NCBI RefSeq assembly: GCF_000420705.1 | Contig: NZ_ATVL01000008.1 | Coordinates: 639,718-703,717 of the forward strand | Direction of reading: 5' to 3' | Source of the DNA: Hymenobacter norwichensis DSM 15439 | Lineage (GTDB): Bacteria > Bacteroidota > Bacteroidia > Cytophagales > Hymenobacteraceae | Length of the DNA: 64,000 bases | In this document: positions 23,901-31,683 of the stretch, piece by piece | Position numbering within the stretch: the first letter of the stretch is position 1 | How the letters are laid out: each line of letters starts with the position of its first letter | The notes under the pieces: model-generated | What the model was told of the DNA's origin: nothing | Databases searched by the model: none | What the model saw: the letters and a program-made list of their open reading frames with translations, nothing else | Position numbers and translations under genes: made by a program

Positions 23901-23979
23901 GACCTTTTTGCGCAAAGACTTCGGGGGCGAGCAAACAGAAAACAGCGCTACAACAGACCAGCCAGAAATTACTTCTCAT
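20977..23979 (-). CDS. Exported pectate-lyase-like beta-helix protein fused to DUF6298
   Basis: 1000 aa with signal peptide MRSNFWLVCCSAVFCLLAPE (cleavage near VFA-QK). Residues about 60-470 form a right-handed beta-helix of the pectate lyase superfamily: DDTQLLQAAIDYVGALPLQK, GIQIDHAQDVWVRDITARHF and VVSNCTAESGLNDFAIGFCA are rungs. From about residue 510 to the end the protein matches DUF6298: FVNGRFVIDGQAVW, FYQSLTGLWYDRRRDDHAVL, NVWAPFYEMPWARSGQG and DTRYWQYRPDGL. DUF6298 is an uncharacterised domain found with polysaccharide utilisation genes; its pattern suggests a TIM-barrel hydrolase (inference). The two parts together suggest cleavage of a pectin-like or decorated polysaccharide. It lies behind the SusCD terminator, with the esterase next. 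Confidence 0.8.
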   Translation of the reverse strand: MRSNFWLVCCSAVFCLLAPEVFAQKGPGFDSLAARIDFSYVGYQGRNAVPPKVAAVIRVKPSGKDDTQLLQAAIDYVGALPLQKDGFRGAIQLLEGRYLVAGQLNLAKAGVVLRGTSQTKTVVVATGNSRRALLTIRGEEAAALSEARQVRNTVPTGGRVLTLDQTTGLQVGDHILIVRPSTSTWIADLGMNKAEGMFTAVRGLRWPTGSRDLTWRRQITQVDPQTNQFTLDAPLTTALEAQYGGGTVQKANTQNLAQSIGLEGFTIESSFKKANPLDEEHAWIGIQIDHAQDVWVRDITARHFVSSAVRVGAQARRVSILRCRSEQPVSEVGGYRRMSFLVEGQQVVVSNCTAESGLNDFAIGFCAGGPNVFLKCKATNALGASGSFESWASGVLYENVTVDKAGLRLTYDMDRAQAGGWTAANSLIWNCKAKGAEAQGPIRYPNQVVTAPYSLYQTQLESRLGKHRLPAEKTSDLYKPASKALREFTLQNSSAATVSPSVHPLQFVNGRFVIDGQAVWSGTTGDQFWRGQTFPGGELNSGVSLTRYVPGKDGPGLTEILPHLAKTLRQQDNRFYQSLTGLWYDRRRDDHAVLARPDGNVWAPFYEMPWARSGQGKAWDGLSKFDLTTYNPWFFKRVKEFAYLCDENGLVLYYSLYDTHNLLEYVTHWVDYPWRPTNNINQTKLPEPLPAKPWARLHLGNEFYDPSNASLRNLHRAYIFHTLDELGGSQNIIFNLGFQFSGPLAFQRFFLQTIAEWESKNNRNVRVVLNTTKDITDAILADADLAKQVDVIDTRYWQYRPDGLFSNGDALWAPPSGQNSSFREMVSEAFLQASDYPLPTTQELMYRQVREYTNRFRDKAVVSIANDISPIPSLMAGGAQVIMGSAKDRGNGHLTFASFVQQHLASRLMHLKPDNSFLKDSTQTWCLTEPSRSTVLLYSLSGAEITFSQPFSNATYTGTWYDPLTESMLPAAPIRRLQAGYSIKKPTSRNWLLLLSSVPE

Positions 23980-24050
23980 GCGTCCTTCTCAATTCAGTAA
24001 CTCTTACTCCAGGCCACATTGCTAATTCGGCGGTGTAGCAAGCTGCAAAA

Positions 24051-24100
24051 GCAAAAGGCGAAGAACAGGACGCGCTGCCGCTCCCTATTCTTCGCCTTGC
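24051..24100 (-). terminator. Intrinsic terminator of the susCD transcript
   Basis: On the minus strand AAGGCGAAGAA (24098-24088) pairs perfectly with TTCTTCGCCTT (24065-24055) around a 22-nt loop, followed by TTTGCTTTT. It starts 12 nt after the SusD stop. It would end the FecR-SusC-SusD message before the DUF6298 gene. Confidence 0.65.
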
Positions 24101-24109
24101 GTTGCTCTA

Positions 24110-25615
24110 TTAATAATTCGGATTCTGCTTTAGGTTGGGGTTGGCAGTAAGCTGCTCGGCCGGAATAGGGTAGATGCCCCGCCACGTGGGCGTCTGGGTG
24201 GTTTTGAAGGTCCAGGTGCCAGTGAAATACGTTCCGAACCGAATCATGTCGCGCCGCCGCTGGCCTTCCCAGATAAACTCCCGAGCCCGCTCATCCTCAA
24301 TGTTTTTCAGGGTGAGGGCGGTAAGTTGGGAAGCGTTGCTGCGGGTTCTTATCTGGTTTACCAAAGGCAGAGCAGCGGCGGCGTTGCCGTTGCGGAATAG
24401 CAATTCAGCCTTCATGAGCAGAATGTCGGAGTAGCGCAGCAACACCAAGTCGTTGTCGGCATTGTAGCCCGACCAGCTGACGCCTTCGGGTACGTATTTC
24501 AGTACCCGGTAGCCTTCGTTGTCCTGGGCGCTGATGTAGTCGCGCACGGGCACCAGGTTCAACTGCACGCCGCGGCTGTCTACCAGCGGCTGGCCGTTGG
24601 CGTAGGTTTGCGGACCGAACTGCAACAGGTTGCGGCGACGGTCGGCGGTTTCGTACCGGTCCAGGGCTTCCTGGTAGGTGCTGTAGCCATTGGCCGGTGT
24701 GAAAGGCAGGTTGTAGCGCTGCTTGTCCAGGGCGGGCTGGGCGTACAGCATAAACTGGTTGGCCCCGGCATTGCGGGCTGGGTTCACAGAAAACGAGAAG
24801 ATAATCTCGTTGGAATTCACCTCATTGGTAGCTTTGAAGTTATCCACCACGTTGGCTTCCAAGGAGTAAGCCCGCGAGTTGATAACATTGTCACACATGG
24901 CCAGGGCTTCCGTCCGCTTCGGAGAACCGGTGTACACTTCGGCATTTAGGTACAAGGTGGCTAGGGCCGTGTACACAGCTTCTTTGGTGAGCCGGGGGTA
25001 GTAGGCAGCGGATACGTTGTTGGCCGAGGGCAAGTCATTCAGAGCCGCAAGCATCTCCTTTTCCACGAAGGCAAATACCTCGGCCCGGCTGTTGTTGGTA
25101 GGCAGGTTTTTGGGGTCGACCCGGGCTTGCGTGAAAATGGGCACGTTGCCCCAGAAGTCCATGGCGTAGAAATAGCCGTAGGCCCGCAGTGCCCTCGCTT
25201 CGGCAATTACACCCGGAAAATTCGCCTTGTTGGGGGAGCTTTCCAGGCTTTCAATTACGGCATTGGCGGTGCCTATTTCCTGGAAGATAAAGCCCCAGGC
25301 GCGGCCGGTGGTTGCGTTATCAGGCTTCACCTGGTGCAACATGATATCGATGTTGTTTTGGTCGAACCAGCCACCGCTAGCCCGGCCGGGCACCAGAAAT
25401 TCGTCGGTACCGAATTCAGCAATCCGGAATGGGTCGCCAATGTCTACTACGTAAGACAGTTGCTGGTACACGCCCACCACCGACGACAAGGCCTCTTCTT
25501 CGGTCTTGTAGTACGTTGTTGGGGAGAGGCTACCGAATTGCTCTTCGTCCAGGTTGGTACAGCCCGCCAACACCACGGCGGCACCTACCAGTATTTTTGT
25601 GATGATATGTTTCAT
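24110..25615 (-). CDS. SusD/RagB family outer-membrane glycan-binding lipoprotein
   Basis: 501 aa. The lipobox AAVVLAGCTN places the lipidated cysteine at residue 19. The SusD family is clear from TTYYKTEEEALSSVVGVYQQ near the start, RALRAYGYFYAMDFWGNVPI, and the C-terminal REFIWEGQRRRDMIRFGTY, GIYPIPAEQLTANPNLKQNP. SusD proteins sit on the cell surface as a lid on the SusC channel and hand oligosaccharides to it. It follows SusC by 30 nt on the same strand. Which glycan it binds cannot be read from the sequence; xylo-oligosaccharides are likely from the neighbouring xylan genes, pectin-derived sugars are possible given the DUF6298 protein. Confidence 0.95.
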   Translation of the reverse strand: MKHIITKILVGAAVVLAGCTNLDEEQFGSLSPTTYYKTEEEALSSVVGVYQQLSYVVDIGDPFRIAEFGTDEFLVPGRASGGWFDQNNIDIMLHQVKPDNATTGRAWGFIFQEIGTANAVIESLESSPNKANFPGVIAEARALRAYGYFYAMDFWGNVPIFTQARVDPKNLPTNNSRAEVFAFVEKEMLAALNDLPSANNVSAAYYPRLTKEAVYTALATLYLNAEVYTGSPKRTEALAMCDNVINSRAYSLEANVVDNFKATNEVNSNEIIFSFSVNPARNAGANQFMLYAQPALDKQRYNLPFTPANGYSTYQEALDRYETADRRRNLLQFGPQTYANGQPLVDSRGVQLNLVPVRDYISAQDNEGYRVLKYVPEGVSWSGYNADNDLVLLRYSDILLMKAELLFRNGNAAAALPLVNQIRTRSNASQLTALTLKNIEDERAREFIWEGQRRRDMIRFGTYFTGTWTFKTTQTPTWRGIYPIPAEQLTANPNLKQNPNY

Positions 25616-25645
25616 CTGCTTAAGTCGAAAGGGGATTTACTGCAA

Positions 25646-28600
25646 TTAGAAAGACACGCTGGCACCCAAGCTCACCGTCTTGGCCCGGGGGTAACTCAGG
25701 TAGTCTATCCCTAGCGGCGCCACCCCGGTACCCGACACCTCGGCGTTTACCTCGGGGTCGAGGCCCGAATAGTTGGTGATTAAGAACAGGTTCTGGCCGG
25801 TCAGGAAGATACGGGCGTTGGACAGCGGCGAATTCTTCACGTTGAAAGTGTAGCCCAAGGTGATGTTGTCGAGGCGGGCGAAAGAGCCATCCTCAATCCA
25901 GCGCGACGAATACTGCTTGGGCTGCTCCCGGCCGATGCCGTCGTTCAGTGCAGAGGCCAAGATGTTGCGGCCGGGCAGGTTGCTTTCGTACGCCAGGTTG
26001 TTGGCCGTCAGGTTGAACACATCATTCCCCACGGAGCCTCTGATGTTGAAAGACAAACTAAAGGCTTTGTACTGGAAGGAGTTGCTGACACCGTAGGTGA
26101 AATTCGGCTGGGCACTGCCAATAACCTGGTTGCCGGGCTCGAACTGCTCTACCCCGTTTTCCACCCCAATGAACTTGCGGCCGTAGAAAGTACCCAGCGG
26201 CTCGCCAGGCGTAATCAGCTGCGCATATATCCCCGACAGGCCGGCACCCTGCAACGGCGCTATTTGAATATTGTCGCCTTTGTAGAGGTTGTTGGAGAGG
26301 CTGAGCACCTTGTTCCGGTTGCGGCTGAAGTTCACGTCGGCACTCCAGTCGAAGTCGCCTTTGCTGATGATGTTGGCGCCCAGTTCCAGCTCAATGCCCT
26401 TGTTCTCCACGCTTCCCACGTTGGCCAACTGGGTGGTTACCACCGAAGGGGAAGGCACGGCAATGCGCAGCAGCAGGTCGGTGGTTTCCTTGCGGTAATA
26501 GTCGAAGGTGCCGTGGATGCGGTTATCAAACAAGCCGAAATCCAGCCCCACGTCCACCTGAGCAGTTTGCTCCCATTTCAAGTCGGGGTTGGCGTACTGC
26601 TGGGGCAGCACAATGGTAACCCGCTGGCCGCCCACCAAATAGCCGCGGTTGCTGGCGCCCAGCGTTGTAAGCGAATTTAGGTTGCCTATTTCCTGGTTGC
26701 CGGTTACGCCATAGCTGGCCCGCACTTTCAGGTCCGACACTGGGTTGGTGGGGTAGAACTTCTCTTGCGAAATCCGCCAGGCCACCGAGCCAGAGGGGAA
26801 CAAGCCCCACTTATTGCCCGACCCAAACCGACTGGAACCGTCGCGCCGGATGGTGCCGGTAACCAGGAAACGGCCGTTGAAGTCGTAGTTCACTCGGCTG
26901 TACATGGAAATCAGCGTGTTACTTTCTTGGAAGCTGCTGACGCCGCCCACGGTGCTGGCCGCTTGCAGGCTGTACCATTTAAAAGAATCGGACAGGAAAC
27001 CAGAAGCCGTGGTACGGCCACCTTCCCCCAGGAAATACTGGTAAGAATACCCCGCAATGGCATCGAAGGCGTGGCGGCCGAAGGTTTTATTGAACCGCAG
27101 CACCGTTTCCAGCAGCTTGCTGTAGTCGGAAAGCTTTTGGGTGCTGGCGTAGCCGCCAAGACCTTCGCCGAGCGGGCTGGATTTCTGGATAAAGGAATTG
27201 CGGTCAACTTCCTGCCGGGTGTACCCCAAACTCACGTTGATGCTCAGCGGGTCGAGGATTTTGTAAGTGGTGGAAAGGTTGCCCAGTAGCCGTTGCGCGG
27301 TTCTTTCGTCGGTTATGTCGGTGGAAAAGGAAACCGGGTTGACCCGGAAAGGCCCTACGTGGTTGTAGGCTCCGTTGGCATCGTACACCGGATAGGTTGG
27401 GTTGAAAACCAGCGCCTCGTAGTTCATGCTGGTACCTGCTTCGCTGCCCACCGTGTTGGACACCGGCGCCGCCGATGATTTGGTTTGGCCGTAGTTCACC
27501 ACCAAGTCAAACTTCAGCTTGTCGTTCAGCGCCGCGTGGTTGACGTTGATGGAGGCATTGGCTCTGGTTAGGTTGGAGCCCAGCATTACGCCCTGCTGGT
27601 CGCCGTAGCCCAACGATGCCCGGTACAGCGTTTTGTCGGTGCCGCCCGTCAGGGAAAGGCTGTGGTCTTGGCTTTTCGCGGTCCGGTAGATTTTGTCCTG
27701 CCAGTTGGTGCTTTCGCCCTTATCATCCAGCGTCAGGCCCAACTCATTCACTACCGCACGGTACTGGTCGGCGGAAAGCACATCCAGCGTGTTGGCCACT
27801 TTAGAAACGCCCGCCATTACGTTGTACGTTACCTGCGCTTTGCCGGCGCGGCCTTTCTTGGTGGTAATCACAATCACGCCATTGGCGCCCCGGGAGCCGT
27901 AGATGGCCGTAGCCGAAGCATCTTTCAGCACCGTCACCGATTCGATGTCGTTCGGGTTCAGCGTCATCAACGGGTTGGTGGGCTCCTGGTCGAAAACGTC
28001 GGTGCCGTTGCCACGAATGTTGGCTTGGCTGACGCCGCTGGTCGTGGAAATTGGTACGCCGTCAATAACGTACAGCGGATCGTTGGAGCCTGTAAGCGAA
28101 GTACCTCCTCTGATGCGGACCGTGTTGGACCCACCGGGCTTGCCGCTGTTCTGGGAGATGTTCACGCCCGCCATCTTGCCCTGAATCAGCTGCTGCGGGC
28201 TAAGCTGCGGACCCACGTTGAAATCTTCCGAAGAAACCGAGCTAACCGAGCCGGTAAGGTCGCTTTTCTTCTGGGTGCCGTAGCCCACTACTACTACCTC
28301 GTCCAAGGACTTAGCATCCTCCACCATGTTGACGGTTAGGTTGCTGGCTGCGCCCGTTACCGGCACTTCCTTGCGCACAAAACCCACGAAGCTGAATACC
28401 AGAGTACTATTCGCAGGCACGTTGAGCGTAAAGCTTCCGTCTGGCGCGCTGCTGGCACCTAGGGTAGTGCCTTTTACCACCACCGTAACGCCGGGCAGCC
28501 CTTCCCCTTTGGCATCAACCACGCGGCCGGTAACCGTGACATCCTGGATGCCGTAATCGTTTGCATTAGGAACACGCGAAACCGTAGCGGCCGGTACAAC

Positions 28601-28945
28601 TACGTAGCGGTTGGCGCTCAGCTTCTCGAACCGCAAGTTCACCTGGGCCAGCACCGTTGCCAAGTTCTCTTCCAAGCTACCTTGCCCAAGTTGCAGCGAT
28701 ACGCGCTTGTCGCGCACCAAGTCGCTGGCGTAGCCAATGGTGCTGCCATGCTGTTTTTCCCATTGGGCAAGCACCTTTTTCAGGGGTACTAAAGCTGGCT
28801 GCGCTGCGCCAGTTGACACCTGCTGGTTGGAGGCATATTGCGCTAAGGCAGAAGAGTTTGCGGCGTATAAACAGAGGGCACAAACCGTCAACGAAGCGGC
28901 GCGCGTCCTCCTTCCGCCCGTGGCGTGGGTAGGATTTGGTTTCAT
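25646..28945 (-). CDS. SusC/RagA TonB-dependent receptor with STN domain
   Basis: 1099 aa. After the signal peptide (ending near ALAQ) residues about 50-115 form an STN (secretin/TonB N-terminal) domain: LKKVLAQWEKQHGSTIGYAS and LSANRYVVVPA. Then comes a carboxypeptidase-D-like domain (VTGRVVDAKGEGLPGVTVVV), the TonB box DEVVVVGYGTQKK at about 213-225, the plug domain (RIRGGTSLTGSNDPLYVIDG, TAIYGSRGANGVI) and the 22-strand barrel ending in phenylalanine (KTVSLGASVSF). It imports glycan fragments with SusD using TonB energy. The STN domain usually contacts a FecR protein, and a FecR gene lies 26 nt upstream with an ECF sigma factor beyond it, so the receptor probably also signals its own expression. 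Confidence 0.96.
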   Translation of the reverse strand: MKPNPTHATGGRRTRAASLTVCALCLYAANSSALAQYASNQQVSTGAAQPALVPLKKVLAQWEKQHGSTIGYASDLVRDKRVSLQLGQGSLEENLATVLAQVNLRFEKLSANRYVVVPAATVSRVPNANDYGIQDVTVTGRVVDAKGEGLPGVTVVVKGTTLGASSAPDGSFTLNVPANSTLVFSFVGFVRKEVPVTGAASNLTVNMVEDAKSLDEVVVVGYGTQKKSDLTGSVSSVSSEDFNVGPQLSPQQLIQGKMAGVNISQNSGKPGGSNTVRIRGGTSLTGSNDPLYVIDGVPISTTSGVSQANIRGNGTDVFDQEPTNPLMTLNPNDIESVTVLKDASATAIYGSRGANGVIVITTKKGRAGKAQVTYNVMAGVSKVANTLDVLSADQYRAVVNELGLTLDDKGESTNWQDKIYRTAKSQDHSLSLTGGTDKTLYRASLGYGDQQGVMLGSNLTRANASINVNHAALNDKLKFDLVVNYGQTKSSAAPVSNTVGSEAGTSMNYEALVFNPTYPVYDANGAYNHVGPFRVNPVSFSTDITDERTAQRLLGNLSTTYKILDPLSINVSLGYTRQEVDRNSFIQKSSPLGEGLGGYASTQKLSDYSKLLETVLRFNKTFGRHAFDAIAGYSYQYFLGEGGRTTASGFLSDSFKWYSLQAASTVGGVSSFQESNTLISMYSRVNYDFNGRFLVTGTIRRDGSSRFGSGNKWGLFPSGSVAWRISQEKFYPTNPVSDLKVRASYGVTGNQEIGNLNSLTTLGASNRGYLVGGQRVTIVLPQQYANPDLKWEQTAQVDVGLDFGLFDNRIHGTFDYYRKETTDLLLRIAVPSPSVVTTQLANVGSVENKGIELELGANIISKGDFDWSADVNFSRNRNKVLSLSNNLYKGDNIQIAPLQGAGLSGIYAQLITPGEPLGTFYGRKFIGVENGVEQFEPGNQVIGSAQPNFTYGVSNSFQYKAFSLSFNIRGSVGNDVFNLTANNLAYESNLPGRNILASALNDGIGREQPKQYSSRWIEDGSFARLDNITLGYTFNVKNSPLSNARIFLTGQNLFLITNYSGLDPEVNAEVSGTGVAPLGIDYLSYPRAKTVSLGASVSF

Positions 28946-28971
28946 AAGAAGCGTTGGGAATTTTGGGAAAA

Positions 28972-30003
28972 CTATTCGGAAAGAACTATCTGATTCTGTT
29001 GCCGCTCTACTGTTAGCTTGAAGCTTTTCTCCAAGACTTGCAGGATTGTATTCAACTCCCCGGCGGGGAACGTACCCGTGACGGTGCGCTGGTTGAGGGC
29101 AGGCGTCGCCACAATGATTTTCACGCCGTAAGTATCACTGAGCCGGGTAGCCACCTCAGCCACCGGAGTTTCATCGAAGACGAGCTTGTCGTCTTTCCAG
29201 GCCGCGTACGTATCTACCCGTACAGCTTTGTGCACCACTTTCGGTTGAGCGTCGCGCGTTTCCAATAGCTCACCAGGTTTCAAAATAACGGGTTTGCGCT
29301 TGCTACTATCGGCAAAGTCCACGCGCACCTTGCCCGAAAGCAACACCACCCGCGCTTGCGCCCGCCGCCGAAACACGGTGAACTTGGTACCCAGCACTTC
29401 CACGTTCAGGCCCGCCGTAGTGTGCACAATAAAGCGCCGGTTGTCGGGCAAGTGCTTGATGGAGAAGTAGCCTTCGCCATCGAGCCATACTTCGCGGGCT
29501 TTGCCGTCCAGCAGATTGTTGGCGTAGCGCAGCGTGGAATGGCTGTTCAGCTTCACCTCCGATCCATCGGGCAGGTACACGGTACTCGTTTCGCCGTAGG
29601 CAGTGGCGTAATACCCACCGATAGCCGACGATGCTTGCCCCTCCTGGTGCTGCCATAGCCAGCCGCCACCGGCTATCATTACCAATATGGCTGCCGCAGC
29701 GGCCCACCGATACCACAAAGGCCGCACTATGCTTTCCGGTTCCGGCAGCTCAGGAGCAGTAGGCTCCTCTATCTCAAATCCCAGCTGGTGAAACAGCCGG
29801 CTCTCCAACCGTTGGATAGAGGGTGTTGCAACAGGCAGGGCGTCCTCTTGGTCCAGCATTTCAGCAAACCGGCTCATCCAGTGTTGTGCCAGCAGGCTGT
29901 TGGCTGGCTGAGCAAGCCATTGGCGTACCGCGCGTGCTTCTTCCGGAGAAGATTCTCCCCTTGAGTACCGTAAGTAAGCCTCAAAATCAACCGGCATAAG
30001 CAT
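28972..30003 (-). CDS. FecR family anti-sigma regulator
   Basis: 343 aa. The cytoplasmic N-terminus (YLRYSRGESSPEEARAVRQW) is the short sigma-binding part, followed by one membrane helix at about residues 98-118 (WAAAAAILVMIAGGGWLW) and the periplasmic FecR domain (YGETSTVYLPDGSEVKLNSH, EVWLDGEGYFSI, VEVLGTKFTVFRRR, KVRVDFADSSKRKPVILKPG). The C-terminal DUF4974-like part (DKLVFDETPVAEVATRLSDT, ILQVLEKSFKLTVE) resembles an STN fold. It passes the substrate signal from SusC to the ECF sigma factor that is divergently encoded 398 nt away. The ATG at 30003 or the one at 29997 may be used. It lies 26 nt upstream of susC, so the transcript is probably fecR-susC-susD. Confidence 0.93.
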   Translation of the reverse strand: MLMPVDFEAYLRYSRGESSPEEARAVRQWLAQPANSLLAQHWMSRFAEMLDQEDALPVATPSIQRLESRLFHQLGFEIEEPTAPELPEPESIVRPLWYRWAAAAAILVMIAGGGWLWQHQEGQASSAIGGYYATAYGETSTVYLPDGSEVKLNSHSTLRYANNLLDGKAREVWLDGEGYFSIKHLPDNRRFIVHTTAGLNVEVLGTKFTVFRRRAQARVVLLSGKVRVDFADSSKRKPVILKPGELLETRDAQPKVVHKAVRVDTYAAWKDDKLVFDETPVAEVATRLSDTYGVKIIVATPALNQRTVTGTFPAGELNTILQVLEKSFKLTVERQQNQIVLSE

Positions 30004-30401
30004 AGGTAGTGGAATAAGCTCCCTACTCTATACAACACCTCACCTGAGCGCTACCCTAGGTCGAGTATTCACTTTTCCTGTAATTATTTTTCATGCAAGC
30101 GACTGAATCATTACAACCAATTGAATTACAATAAATTACATCAATCAAAGAAGCAGTTGCATGAAAACGCATATTCTCGTTTTGTTTGATGAACGATACG
30201 TTGCGAGTATGCGCTGGCACGCTCAATTTAACTTCATTGCACTTGAGTGTGTGTGTGGATACTCACTGCTAGGTCAGTAGTGCAAACAGCCTTGACTAAC
30301 GTTGACTGTCATATCAAAATATTAATTATTAGGCGCTTAGTTATTATTCCTGTATTTCTGTAGGTTTAGCGAAACATTGTTTTCTCAATACCTGCAGCAT
30401 C
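30004..30401. promoter_or_regulatory. Divergent promoter region between fecR and the ECF sigma factor
   Basis: No gene is seen in this 398-nt AT-rich stretch. It should hold both promoters. TAGGTTTA at 30361-30368 is a seven-of-eight match to the -7 box for the sigma gene. CGCATA(TT)CTCG at 30168-30179 and CGAGTATGCG at 30204-30213 form an imperfect inverted repeat. ATTACA occurs three times in 30111-30146 in near-tandem arrangement. None of these has been tied to a known factor. Confidence 0.4.
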
Positions 30402-30989
30402 TTGGAAATTACAAGAGAGTTTTCGGAGGAGGCGTTTTCCGCTCGTTCGGGTGAGGAATACCTGTTTTTCAAGACGCTTTTCAAGCAACATGCCGCTGGC
30501 TTACTGCGGTTGGCCATGAGCCAACTGAAATCACAGGCAGAGGCCGAAGAAGTGGTGCAGGAATGCTTTCTTAAATTCTGGGAACAGCGCCGAGAGCTAG
30601 GCAATGATTTAACCGCGGCCAAAGGCTACTTATACACATCGGCGTACCGCACTATTCTAAACCAGTTGCGGCGGCAGCATTACTGGGTGTATCAAGAATG
30701 CACGGAAAGCACGCTCACCGAACTAGAGCCGCAAAGCACCGAACTGGAGTACGAGGAGTTGGAGCACTTATACAAGGTTGCTTTGGAACAGCTTCCACCC
30801 AAGCGCCGGCAGGTGTTTCTGATGAGCCGGCAGCAGGGCCTTTCGTATGCCACCATTGCCGCAGAGTTAGGCGTCTCGGTAAAAGCGGTGGAAGAACATA
30901 TGCGCCTTGCACTGAAGTTTCTACGCGTGTATTTTCGGGCACACGGAATTACGTTGAGTCTGCTATTTCTGCTGGCAGCCGTAAATTAA
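30402..30989 (+). CDS. ECF-type RNA polymerase sigma factor
   Basis: 195 aa. Sigma region 2 is YLFFKTLFKQHAAGLLRLAM...EEVVQECFLKFWEQR, and region 4 is LEQLPPKRRQVFLMSRQQGL followed by the helix-turn-helix SYATIAAELGVSVKAVEEHM. The size and the E-V-V-Q-E-C-F motif are those of Bacteroidota ECF sigma factors paired with FecR. The start is a TTG at 30402 (LEITREFSEEAF); no in-frame ATG lies near enough upstream, and the next ATG would remove region 2. It is divergent from fecR-susC-susD and is the probable direct activator of that operon. The tail GITLSLLFLLAAVN is unusually hydrophobic. Confidence 0.92.
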   Translation: MEITREFSEEAFSARSGEEYLFFKTLFKQHAAGLLRLAMSQLKSQAEAEEVVQECFLKFWEQRRELGNDLTAAKGYLYTSAYRTILNQLRRQHYWVYQECTESTLTELEPQSTELEYEELEHLYKVALEQLPPKRRQVFLMSRQQGLSYATIAAELGVSVKAVEEHMRLALKFLRVYFRAHGITLSLLFLLAAVN

Positions 30990-31683
30990 TCCGCAGGCAG
31001 TAGCTGCAAAATACTACTCCAGAGCTAAGCTCCTGCTATTGTAGTCGAACTGCTAGTTCGTACGGCGCCAAGAATATCGGTACCGGCATGCGCATCTGCG
31101 CAACGGTTGCATTATTGCTACTCAATAGTCCATCCTACTTTTTCTAAGTTGCCCGAAGAAGTGTTTTTGAAACATTTCTCGGGCGAATTGCTCTGCTTAC
31201 TTTATACAGCCGATTACTGCTACTGCAAGCCCTGCAATAAATCCAATATATGTACGCTTTAATACAACAAATGTATTGTATTAGGGGCTGTATTGCCTTT
31301 TTGAGGCTGTTTCGTGACTGCTTTACAAGGCAAATAGCACGACATCTATTGTAACAATATGCGCATTTCTGCGCTTCACAACCCAATACCTTTGGGCCAC
31401 TGCCACCACTTGGCGGCATCCTTCCAGCACTCTTATTACTTGACTGCGCTAGGCGCTTTCAACCGGTGGTAGATTTGCCTGTAGCGACAGTTCTACTGCC
31501 AGTTGAAAGCACGGCCACAGGATGCCAAACAGTGCGGATGACAGCTTTACTCCTACCTCTTCAAGCGAATTACACCTGTCACTTTGCCGGCAGTCCTAGG
31601 CTGGATAGTAACAGTTTCAGCAATCATCTTTTGCGCAATCGTTTTCCTTTCCACTCCATTCTTTAAAACCCACTTGTAAGCCT
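30990..31683 (+). promoter_or_regulatory. Intergenic region upstream of the T9SS xylanase
   Basis: 694 nt with no supported gene; the open frames here have no family features and cross the regulatory element. It contains the two-armed element at 31264-31375, a perfect TAnnTTTG box at 31387-31394, and then about 289 nt of pyrimidine-rich leader before the ATG at 31684. No riboswitch fold was recognised in the leader. Confidence 0.6.
31264..31394 (+). promoter_or_regulatory. Two-armed activator-type promoter element, copy A (GH10/T9SS gene)
   Basis: Left arm ACAACAAATGTATTGTA (31264-31280). The right arm (31340-31375) begins CGACATCTATTGTAACAATA. A perfect -7 box TACCTTTG lies at 31387-31394. 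Copy B upstream of the second GH10 gene matches the left arm at 15 of 17 and the right arm at 31 of 36 positions, with left-to-right spacing of 77 versus 76 nt and right-arm-to-box distance of 46 nt in both. No TTG-type -33 box is at the expected place, as expected for an activator-dependent promoter. Probable binding site of the HTCS at 34400-38536 (inference). Confidence 0.75.

Noticed and set aside
30111-30146. Near-tandem ATTACA repeats as another copy of the xylanase element
   Set aside because: Only the short ATTACAA core is shared; the arms, spacing and -7 box geometry are absent.
31144-31419. A 91-codon minus-strand open frame upstream of the T9SS xylanase
   Set aside because: It overlaps the two-armed element and the promoter box and has no plausible domain.
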